From Pholiota molesta (taxonomy: Eukaryota; Basidiomycota; Agaricomycetes; Agaricales; Strophariaceae), in the NCBI GenBank assembly GCA_014925825.1, contig JACGCK010000006.1, positions 1,010,670-1,074,669 on the forward strand: a stretch of 64,000 nt of DNA, written 5' to 3'. Below, piece by piece: positions 55,382-64,000 of the stretch. Made by a program: the position numbers and the translations under genes. Below the pieces are notes generated by a model. It had not been told where the DNA came from. It was given only the letters and a program-made list of their open reading frames with translations, and ran no database searches. The stretch's first letter is position 1; the number at the start of each line of letters is the position of its first letter.

Positions 55382-56475
55382 TCAAGCTGACGCCTGTTTG
55401 AAAGACGCAGCAAGTCCCTTGGCTCCTACAGCAGCAGCATCGTCAACAAAGACCACCCTCCGGAACACAAACCCCTTGACGCGAGACTATCCAGGATCAG
55501 CTGTCTATACGCCGGCACGCCTACCAACGACCCCCCGAAACAGACCACGCTCTCAGCGGCATCCACGATCCGCTCTGACGAATCCACCCCCTCACCGAGC
55601 AGTATAGCGATCTCCTGCGCCAGATTTTCCGCTGACGTTTTCAGGATATTCAGCGCGAGCGGGTCGGCGTGAGCGAACGCGGCGTCGAACACAAGCGGCG
55701 AGAGCGACGACACGCGCTTCTCGCGCGGGAGCTCGCGCAGCGCTCTCGCCGCCCCAGCACCCGGGCTCGCCACCGCCCCAGGCGCCGGATCCGGCGCATA
55801 CACCACCGTCAGGATCTCCATCACGTCGCGCACCCCGAACCGCGCCAGCACCGTCTCGATCAGCGCCCCCTTCTCCAGCGCGCGGCCCGTCACGCTCGCC
55901 GTGTCTTGCGCGAGCAGGATCTGGCGGATCGCCTCGCGGCCGACGTCATATCCGCCGCCCTCGTCGCCGAGCACCCACCCCCACCCGCCGACGCGGCCGA
56001 GCTCCTCGAGCCTGCCCCCGGGGCCCTCGCGGAAGCTGACGGTGATCGAGCCCGTGCCGGCGATGACGGCGACCGCGTGCGTGACGTCGGCGTGCATGCG
56101 CAGCGGCGCGGCGAGGAGGTGCGTGTCGTTGGCGATGGCGAGGCGGGGCCCGAGCGGGAGGTGCAGGAGAGCGGCGAGCGGGTCTGCGACCTTGGCAATG
56201 GCGGCTGGGGAATCCGCGCCGGAGACGCCGAACCACGCGGCGGCGAAGGGGGGTGCGGTGGCTTCTGGGAGGGGGAGTGAGATGGGAATGCTGGTAGTGG
56301 TGGATGCGAGGGCTTGATTGGTGGCTTCTGTTATGGCGACGATGAAGTCTTCGGGATTGAGGTAGGTGATGTTGGACGGGCCTCCCCAGCCGCGTCCAAG
56401 GATAGTGCCATCGATGTCGCAGATGGCCGCTGCGGTCTTGGTGCCGCCACAGTCAACGCAGAGATATAGGGACAT
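55382..56475 (-). CDS. N-acetylglucosamine kinase (BadF/BadG/BcrA/BcrD ATPase family; one apparent frame break)
   Basis: Starts MSLYLCVDCGGTKTAAAICD, the phosphate-1 motif of sugar kinases of the ASKHA fold. It continues with GGPSNITYLNPEDF, WFGVSGADSPAAI, IANDTHLLAAPLR, AVIAGTGSITVSF and GGWGWVLGDEGGGYDVGREA, all typical of GlcNAc kinase. Later motifs are ESVVCFGGSLVGVPAY and, in the corrected frame, VFVDDAAAVGAKGLAASF, ending KQASA at 55382. One G is missing in the run complementary to 55472-55475, otherwise the frame ends at 55426 in a short unrelated tail. Expected to phosphorylate GlcNAc from chitin turnover. Very GC-rich, so the opposite strand shows long false frames. Confidence 0.9.
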
Positions 56476-57390
56476 TTTGTGTGGTCTCGTGCAGTGATTT
56501 ATCAGGATCCAGATATTGAACGCTCAGGCAGTCGAGGACAATATGGGGCGAGGGGATTGCCAGCGGCTTAAATGCAATTTCTTGTGTTATTTATGTCGAG
56601 GACCATATGTGTTGATGTGAGCGAAAGCGGTCGGGCGGCGTGGATGACCTCTTCGATTATCAGGGTCCATATGCAACCAGCTGCTAGATTAGGCGAGCGG
56701 CGAGATTTTACTCGCTGGTTAAAATCAAGATAAGTTTCATAGAATGGAATGGCCCATTTGAACAACTCAAGGAAAGTCTGTGCCATTCAATGCGACGATA
56801 ATAGATAATTGAGCCGAGTTCACGATCCTCGGAGTCGATGGTCAAGCGCCCGCTCGCTCGAGTTGCGTCTGGACGCATCGCCCAACGACCTGCCCTAATC
56901 TTCCCACGGACTCTCACTATATAACTCTTCTTTCCGCATCATTTTTTTCTTCGTGCGGCGACACGACTATAATCTTCCCCATGTTGCTCACGACCGTTCT
57001 CGCCACTCTGGTGACGAGTCTACGCGATTGTTCGAGTGTCAAGTCGTGCCCCGAAGAACCGGACGTCTCAGTACCCGATATCGTCTCTTTTCGATTTCCT
57101 GCGAAGAGGGGATGGGTCGGTGGTTCCGAACATTTCCTATCTTTATGTCGCGTATTCGACAGTAGTCTATTGTGCCAATTAAATATCCTTGATCATATAC
57201 ACCTCGCATTGAATATTCTATTGTTCAAAGTTCACAATCGATATGCAAAAGATTCTTGCCATTTTTTGGTGTTCGAAGTTTGCAGTGCATGATTCGGTGT
57301 ATTAAAGAGGTATATGCAAAACATTAGTTGAATAGAGCAAAGTAGATATGTCCGAATCCCCAGACGTGTTCAACGTCTTTACAACAACTT
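56476..57390. other. Intergenic with a possible small gene
   Basis: About 900 bp. A TATA-like ACTATATAA lies at about 56918-56926 and is followed by a pyrimidine-rich stretch and an ATG at 56981. That ATG opens a 103-codon frame (MLLTTVLATLVTSLRDCSSV...) with a weakly hydrophobic N-terminus but no known motif. This could be a small gene or chance. Confidence 0.3.
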
Positions 57391-58097
57391 TTACTCGCTC
57401 TCCGCAATCAAAGCAACAATCATCCTAAGATGTTATAGTTAGCATACCTCACCGTGTCGCACTAAAACATCACATACCTATACAGATAGTAGAAAAACGA
57501 TAGGAGGTAGAATCCTAGCTTGAAGAACGTCTCTTGTTTGTGGCCCCCTAATGTCCGGAAGATTTCTGTCGCATCATACATATGCGCCTTGTTGCGGATT
57601 CTAAAAACGCGAACAGCGTCAGCCATTACCTTCACAAAAGCGAGTCATTGCGTACTTATTAGCATTATACACAACTAGCGGCAGGTTGAGGAGGAAAGCG
57701 ATCCATTGTCCAGATAACAGGAATAGCAAAGTAAGGAATGCATGGGCTGAATTTTCGGGGAGGACGAACTGAGCAGTAAACGCGTATCAGGACAGTGCGA
57801 ATGATATCATCGTACCCAGGACTCACTTGGTTTAGTTTATTGCACAAGTCTATTGGGTTAATGTAGTCGCATTCCAGGTCGGAGAACATGATAATCTGTT
57901 GGAGAAGTCCGTGTCAGCCATTATGCGCAGAGCAGACACCCAAGGTAAGGATCGCATCGAAAAATAGTATGTGTAGATTCAAGTATGGAGCGTTGGAGAC
58001 AAGACTTACGAAGAACACCATGCAAAACAGAAGTCCTGCGGCCATGAGGACCGCGAATAAAAACAACCAGCCTGGCGACACGACGGAAACGCGCCAT
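57391..58097 (-). CDS. Cornichon/Erv14-type ER cargo receptor, copy 1
   Basis: COPII cargo adaptor with three to four membrane helices. Exons give [43 protein letters not shown]; a Golgi/ER-type segment ([20 protein letters not shown]); [32 protein letters not shown] and the end [10 protein letters not shown]. The acidic D-x-E-x-D-Y-I-N-P-I-D loop and MYDATEIFR are family signatures. The start is unsettled: ATG at 58097 (MARFRRV) is out of frame with SPGWLF by one base, so either a base is missing or a separate first exon was not found. It is a tandem duplicate of 59036-59742. Confidence 0.88.
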
Positions 58098-59035
58098 GGT
58101 GGACCAAATTGTAGTCGGACGGTCGAGAACGTGGTGGAGGGGTGTAGTCGCGTGAGGGGTAGCGCACCAACACAGGTCAGGGGAAGGTATGAGTTTGCCA
58201 AGGCGCAAACATTGTATAGAGGGGTACCATTGAATAGGAAAGAACAAAATGATATCTGTCAGTCCAGAGATGACCCTTATGTTGACAAAAATACAAACGC
58301 ACCAGCACCGCCCATGATGAATGTCGTGTCAAAAAGTCTTCAAGATAATCGTAAACGTGAGGAAGAAAGATCGGCTCTCGAACGAGATACAGACCCCGTA
58401 TGTGAGAGGACGGATGAAAATGCGAAGATGGAAGCGCCCGCAAGAAAATGAATTATAGGCTGCGCGCAGAACTGGAGCTGAGACTGCCAACTTGCGGCTT
58501 GCCAGCCGCTTGCGGGTGACGTTGTTTCTCACGTGATATTTAGCTTCCTCAACTCCTCACATCCTGAAGCCAGAAGCTTTGAAGACTGGGTCCTGTCTAG
58601 ATAAATACTCGCAATCCTTCAATATAAAGAACAGAACCCAAGTCATGTAATATCGTATTTGGTACTTGAAATAGGGTCGAGACGAAGCCATCCAATGCCA
58701 GAAACCCCATTCATCATACTCGATTCAAGTGTCGTTTCGCAATGTCCAAATTTATTCTCAACAGCAACTCCTATCAAACCATTAAGCCAATCCTTCAAAA
58801 GTCTATACATCATTAACATGCAGAAGGGGAGCAAAATACAAACAAAAGCACTGAGCAGACAAAGCAAGGATATCCAATCGCAGCGTCCCACAACCCATCC
58901 CCCGGACCCCTATAGTGCGTCATTACCAGTGGAAGCAGGTCGTGCCATGCCGCTTCTACTTACATCAGATTCATAGGGTATAGACCCGAGCTCGTCATAT
59001 CGTCGTCGTCGTCGTTTATGCTTTGAATTCGTGTT
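58098..59035. other. Spacer between the two cornichon genes
   Basis: 940 bp. One minus-strand frame at 58643-58891 encodes a hydrophobic stretch (WISLLCLLSAFVCILLPFCM) and could be a small membrane protein or a decayed third copy, but shows no cornichon signature. Otherwise nothing recognised. Confidence 0.3.
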
Positions 59036-59742
59036 TTAAGCCTCGCCCTCGGCAATGAACGCGACGATCATCCTAGAGAGGGGTATAAGTTTAATTATTT
59101 ATCTCAAAAGGACGAGAAGCTCGTACCTGTATAGATAGTAGAAGAAGGATAGCAGATAAAATGCAATCTTGAAGTAGGCCTCCTTTTGGTGCGCAGGCAG
59201 CGTGCGGAAGATTTCGGTTGCGTCATACATATGAGCCTTGTTAACAACCCTATTCTCCAAGGTCAGAAGGTGAGAGCGGCGCAGGTAATAGTTCATTACG
59301 CACTTGTTGATATTCCAACCTAACAGAGGCGCGTTAAACAGGAAAGCCGTCCAATTTCCGGTCAACAGGAAGAGCAAAGTGAGGAAAGCATGTGCGCCGT
59401 ATTCAGGGAGGACAAACTAGACATTTGATTTTTTTTTCATCAGCAAGTGTCATTGGATTAGGATATAGCTAGCTGCGCACCTGGTTCAGCTTGTTACAGA
59501 AGTCAATGGGGTTGATATAATCGCTTTCCAGGTCAGAGTACATGATGATCTGCCAAGCGATTCATCAGCAAAACGAATTCCAAAGAAATGCTAGGAAAAG
59601 AGGACATACAAAGAAAACCATCCCAAACAGCAGACCTGCGGAGTAAAGAACCGCGAATAGGAATAGCCAGCCTGTGGGACGACTGGATAAGCATACGTGC
59701 AGGCGGTGGTGCGAGGCGGTCTGAGTAAGTCTCACCAGACAT
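59036..59742 (-). CDS. Cornichon/Erv14-type ER cargo receptor, copy 2
   Basis: Short first exon ATGTCTG/GTGAGA joins to the exon giving [20 protein letters not shown], then [78 protein letters not shown] and [12 protein letters not shown], ending MIVAFIAEGEA. All junctions keep the frame. The exon pattern is the same as copy 1, supporting tandem duplication. The copies differ in the third helix region, which may alter cargo choice (inference). The C-terminal acidic end is conserved in both. Confidence 0.93.
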
Positions 59743-60299
59743 GATGTATGAAATATTCAGAGAACAACGATAGGACAAGGTATCGCAGCTAAAAGCAGTG
59801 CGTGTCGCGGGTCGATACTGCTGGCAACGAGAGGGAGCGGCTGGGTAACGTCAAGCTGGAGGCGAACGCGTGAACCAAACTTTGATGCAAACCCCCGACA
59901 CCGAAAAAGCCACGCTTTCCATGATCACGCTTCCTTGTCACAACCTGTGTCAACGGCGAGCGCCCATGATTGAATGATGTTCTTTCACCTAAATTCACCT
60001 CGACTGTTCTTATCACTATAAGATTCGCATAGGCTGTGTCAGAACTTGTAGAGCACAAAGATTTCCACTAGGAAACCATCTAGCCAGACTAGTCATTATA
60101 GTATAAGCAGAACAGGAACAAGAGTCACAATGCATACATGAAAAAGTGTAACCGAGTGAGCAATCTAAGAATCTGAGAGGAGGAACAAAACAGTACGCAT
60201 AGGGATATATTTGACAGCCAAAAAGGGATTAGCACAATACCAATAGAAGAATACACACATAGAAAGCACGAAAGCAAGTCTGGTGGTCAAGACCGTAAG
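59743..60299. other. Intergenic, no gene seen
   Basis: 560 bp between the second cornichon gene start and the 3' end of the RRM gene. AT-rich, no motif. Confidence 0.4.
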
Positions 60300-61270
60300 T
60301 TAATCCAGATCCATACGACTTCCATTGCCGCCACGTCTGCCTCGTCTCCCACCTCTTCCGCGGCCTCCACCCCGTCTTCCACCGCGTGACTCGGAGGCAG
60401 GGATGTAGTCTTTGGGGTCAGCGCCGGGCGGTGCCAATAAAACATGGGCCCGAGGATCTGCTTTGAGCAGTGAATCGGATCGCATTTTTCTGGGGAAAGA
60501 AATAGAAAAGATCAGCATTTCATGAGAAGGGCACATAAAGTCAGAGAAGAGACGTACGAGCCAGTCTCTTCATCACCACCCATAAGCAGGTCTACACTGC
60601 CTTCTTCTCGCACAAGACCCAACCCATCCACACCACCCAATCGTCCCACTAGTGTTGTTCCAGCAGATGAAGTGCCGACAATCTTCACCGACAGGATTTT
60701 GCCGTCCGCTGGCTGGTTGTGGAACTTTTGCACAGCAGAAGCCGCCGATGCCGCCGTTTTGAAGGATATGCGAATTCGTGGGTCGGACTTGATGTTCGAA
60801 ACCGACTTCGACTCTAAGATCTGCCCACAGCGCTTGAAGATGGCCGCGACGTCCTCTGGCGTTGTCCCACCGACAAGCCCCGAGACCTCAACGACATTGC
60901 CATGCGCGCCGCTCGCGCCCTTGATCGACAGCGAAGAGTCCCCACGCGTCGCAGATGTCGCGTCTCGGATGGCCTTCTGGGCGATGGGGTTGAGATTCGC
61001 CTTGGGGGCGGTCGGAGTGACATTCAGGCGCGCCGAAAGGGAGTTGTGTGACTCAAAAAGATCGTGCGACCACTGCGACTCAACGTCGCCCTTTGGCGTC
61101 CGGTTTGCGCGGTTCTGAAGAGTTGAAAGGTTCATACAATGCTCCGCCTTAGTCGCAAAATAAGTCCACGCACGTATGGAGCCGCTGCGCCCCGACTTGA
61201 CTGGGATTTTGAACGAACGGGGCCGACAGAGTTGGGCGCCATGTTCATACGCTCGAGTAAAGAGGCCATA
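60300..61270 (-). CDS. RRM-RGG mRNA export adaptor, Yra1/ALYREF-like
   Basis: Three exons. Exon 1 MASLLERMNMAPNSVGPVRS through RGAAAPY, then NRANRTPKGDVESQWSHDLF. The RRM has RNP2-like VVEVSGLVGGTTPEDVAAIF and RNP1-like PRIRISFKTAASAASAV, then GKILSVKIVGTSSAG. The last exon encodes MRSDSLLKADPRAHVLLAPP, DPKDYIPASE and an RGG box (RGGRRGGGRGRGGRRGRRGG), ending SRMDLD. A single RRM with a C-terminal Arg-Gly tract fits the REF family of TREX mRNA-export factors. The end MDLD resembles the UAP56-binding end of ALYREF, though this is inference. Nuclear. Frame intact. Confidence 0.8.
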
Positions 61271-61533
61271 TTGAGATTGAAATAGGCGTGGGCGCTGGTA
61301 GTATAGCTTGCAAGGCTTTTGAAGTGGCTCTGGCTCTCGGCTTGAGGAGGGTGGTGGGCGAAGGAGAAGAAAGGCGATGGTTGATGGCGACGGTCAAGCG
61401 ATGAGGAAGAAGCACAAATGTGGCAGTGTCTAATTATATTTGGCATCATCCTCCAGTCCAAACTTTCCGGCCCAAAAAGGAGCCATATGTGGTACGGAGG
61501 CCTGCCCTGCCAGTGAGCTATCCAGAACATATG
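61271..61533. other. Promoter-side spacer of the RRM gene
   Basis: 260 bp; no gene recognised. Confidence 0.4.
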
Positions 61534-62199
61534 TGTAAGGATGGCCGTCACCTGACCTTACACCAGTAGATACATACGACGCGTCCGATCCATTTAGTAT
61601 CTTACCTCTTCCTTTCCGATATACACCTACTCTTACCATACCACACACACATCTCATCCCCTCCTCTTCTCATAGACACCGCTCTTACCCAAACTCAATA
61701 AATCCACAACTTGATCCTGTCTTTTTCGGTCCGATTCCGTAAGTCATCGAACCTCGCTTCATTTCAGTGTATTCCACTCCATACGGAGTGGTCTTTCACT
61801 TTTTTTTTGACATCAATCAACTTGTGACGGATTTATTGCACTCGAGACACTCCTGTGCACATCAAAGACTCGCGTTAATCGCTTTCTCACAACGGCTTCA
61901 CCGTTTACTTCTCCTTCTTCTACGGAACTGTATAGTACTCCAGTCTCCCGCATCCTCCAGTTTTCTCCAGACACCAGCTCCAGCTCCAGCCCCAGCCTAT
62001 AGCGTGTCTCAGTTTATCCCCAGGTACTTGGGCTATCGTACTTCTTGGGGCGCATATATTCGCTATTTTTGGAATTAGCGCGCATATATTTTGGGCTCGA
62101 GCTTATTTTTGATCCGTCCCTGATCTTCGCTGTGATCTCTTGTCCAGCGCTGATATTTCTCTCAATCCAGCTCCCGTTTTCGACTCCTACTGTTAAAAG
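61534..62199 (+). repeat. Candidate left LTR/leader of the gag-bearing element
   Basis: A sequence beginning TGTAAGG with an inverted CCTTACA (61556-61562) is a common LTR start, and an AATAAA lies at 61697-61702. The right LTR is outside the window and no primer-binding site was recognised, so this is only a suggestion for the origin of the 660 bp ahead of gag. Confidence 0.25.
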
Positions 62200-64000
62200 A
62201 TGTCTAGTGGCTCACGCATCACCCCTGTTAGACCTCGTTTCACTAGGGCTTCCGCTAGGCAGAACAACTTGCCCGTTTTAGGTCCCTTAACGGGTGATAA
62301 CGACCGTTCCGTTCTTAGGACGTCTCGATCTCCGGAACCTAAGGTCGAAAGCCCAGTCTCTAACCATTCGTCCCCTTCTTCGGGTGACTCGGACCCTTCG
62401 GATTTTTCTTTCACAAAAGATATCGAAGATTTATCCTCAAATCCTTCTTCAGCCGATTCCAGTTCTTCTTCTTTATCCTCTCTCCCAGATCTCATCCCTA
62501 TCGAGGATTCTAGTGATTCTTCCGTGACCGAAGCAAACCCATCTTCCGTCGGTCCCTTAAACGACGGCCCTCCGGATCCTTCTGACGATTCTTCAAGTTC
62601 TTCTGACCCATCCGAGCCTTCTCATCCCGAAGACAATTCGAGTTCGTCGGACGAATCTTCAGCCGGAAGCGAACCCTCAGTTGTAGAAACGAATTACTCT
62701 GACAATATCGCCATTCACCCCACTGGCTCTGACTCTTCTTCCGATTCCGGAATCATGACTACCGCCAGCGCACCGTCTTTCATTGAAACTTCCCATAAAT
62801 ATCCTCCTTTGATCCTCGAGTGCGAGAATATCACCCCGGCTCTCTTACGCGACTGGGAGAAAGAAGCGCTTGTTCACTTCCATCGAAAGAAGATCGCCGA
62901 GGAGGAACGCGTCACCGAAATTTTTGGCTGTTTCCGCAAAAACGAGCTTTTAGAGGCTTGGCTCGAGCGCAACAGAGACGAATGGGAAGCGCTTATAGAT
63001 TCTGAAGACGGTTTTTCTTTCCGCGATTTCATGGCCGTAATGCGATCTTCGTTCCTCGAGAAAGATTGGGAAAGAAAAATCTTACAGAACGACGTTCACG
63101 CGCGCATGGAACCCGATGAGAAGTTTTCCACCTTTTATAGGCGTATCACCATCGCAAACAACCAATTATCCCATTCCGAGTACTACGTGAACCTACCGAG
63201 CTTCGTGATATCTTGACCCGCAATTTCTCCAAACGTTTGCGCGACGCTATCGACAGCCTGTCTGACTCTGAACGAGAGCGTATCGAAGACGAACCGGTCT
63301 TCGATAAATGGATTGCGAGGATTTTAAAGCTTGATATCACGAGCGCTAAAGCGCACGAAGCTCTAGCCTCCGCAGCCGAAAAGATGTTTCGAGAGAATTA
63401 CGCTGGGTTCAACAGAAATGACTACGACTCTATGAACAAGCGCCAGAGGACTGGGTACTACGCTCCCACCGCTGCTATGGCTTCAAACGTGGCAACGGGC
63501 GCTAACGCGTATCCAACTCATAACCCTCCTGTTGGTTCATTGGGCCCAGGATTTTCCCTCCCAAACTCACGGAGGACGAGCGTCGATCCTTCAGCGTCAC
63601 CGTGGCTGCTACAAATGCCGACGTGTCAATGTCTTGTCTGACGATCATTCTGGCGCCAAATGCAATGACGACCCCCCTCTGGTATCAATTACAAGGTCAT
63701 AACGACGACTGGGCGCGTAGCTTCAACGGTAACCTTCTCCTGTCAATCCAAAAAATCGTCCCTGCTCAGCATCTTTCAACCCTGCTCCTATGGGTCCCTC
63801 CGTGCCCTGTCGCCGCCACCGCGAGCTACTACATAACCGTCCATCGCAATACACTCGTCACGAAAATCCCCACCGGCTCCCCGCGTCGATAACAAACGAG
63901 AGCGTCTCGAGCACAATTACCCTTACAACATGAAATCCCTGAATTATAGGGCTCAGTCTGCGCCGGTCACTAACGGTAGATTCTTACGCCAGAACGCTTC
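62200..64000 (+). CDS. Retrotransposon Gag-like protein (broken frames, continues past window)
   Basis: Starts MSSGSRITPVRPRFTRASAR, then about 150 residues of Ser/Asp/Pro low complexity. A retrotransposon-gag domain follows: CENITPALLRDWEKEALVHF, FRKNELLEAWLERNRDEWEA, SFRDFMAVMRSSFLEKDWER, MEPDEKFSTFYRRITIANNQ, and after a frame slip near 63192 TELRDILTRNFSKRLRDAID. A zinc-knuckle-like QRHRGCYKCRRVNV...DDHSGAKC (CX2CX9HX4C) lies near 63600 in a third frame. Breaks with one missing base at about 63192, 63560 and 63590 separate the parts. Similar to Gag of Ty3/Gypsy-type elements of basidiomycetes. Whether pol follows is beyond the window. Confidence 0.7.

Noticed and set aside
55669..56280. 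203-codon plus-strand Arg-rich frame
   Set aside because: Antisense of the GC-rich N-acetylglucosamine kinase gene, whose own motifs are unambiguous.
1..64000. CRISPR arrays, operons or bacterial-type regulatory sites
   Set aside because: None seen. Spliced genes and fungal families show this is eukaryotic nuclear DNA. The only clustered direct repeats belong to the transposable elements.

Overview
The window is nuclear DNA of a filamentous basidiomycete, most likely an agaricomycete. Coding regions are cut by many short GT-AG introns of roughly 45-65 nt. The gene set is fungal: arginine-pathway CPA1 with its attenuator leader peptide, Hrd3, cornichon, Rex2, FIT2/Scs3, Yra1-like and Tri1/Uaf30-like genes. 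Several further families (a coiled-coil family, DWW-type ankyrin proteins, an ISG12-tailed protein, a TmpA-like redox protein) are ones I associate with mushroom-forming fungi. All assignments come from reading motifs and splice junctions by eye; no database search was run.

Layout. 0-9.6 kb: a Cdc1/Ted1-like phosphoesterase (cut by the window edge), a small complex I subunit, a large Lys/Glu-rich nuclear-type protein, and CPA1 preceded by a spliced arginine attenuator uORF. 9.8-26.5 kb: a BSD-domain protein, a first aldo-keto reductase, an F-box-like protein, an ankyrin protein, a coiled-coil orphan, a 2-hydroxyacid dehydrogenase, a LARGE-type glycosyltransferase and an ISG12-tailed protein. 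26.5-28.9 kb has no convincing gene. 28.9-41.1 kb: the TmpA-like protein, Rex2, a PTAR1-like prenyltransferase-alpha repeat protein, Hrd3/SEL1L, a DEK_C-SWIB protein and a C2H2 zinc-finger protein. 41.4-47.7 kb: a tyrosine-recombinase retrotransposon of Ngaro type, transcribed leftwards, with intact gag, RT-RNase H and recombinase frames. It has the full A1 / B1-A2 / B2 split direct repeats, and its A1 repeat is split by a 779-bp hAT-like element with an 8-bp target duplication. 47.9-64 kb: a second, intact aldo-keto reductase, a Ser-rich orphan, FIT2, N-acetylglucosamine kinase, two tandem cornichon genes, a Yra1/ALYREF-like RNA-binding protein, and the start of an LTR-retrotransposon-like gag that runs off the right edge.

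Functional links. The host genes are mostly unrelated housekeeping loci. Several act at the ER: Hrd3 in ERAD, two cornichons in COPII cargo export, FIT2 in lipid droplets, and the Cdc1/Ted1 enzyme probably in GPI-anchor remodelling. The most informative regulatory structure is the CPA1 leader. Its attenuator peptide is encoded across a 60-nt intron that is itself in frame and open.

Quality note. At least twelve host genes contain single-base deletions, nearly all inside runs of identical bases and never matched by an insertion. This looks more like homopolymer undercalling in the assembly than mass pseudogene formation, and it affects how every broken gene here should be read.
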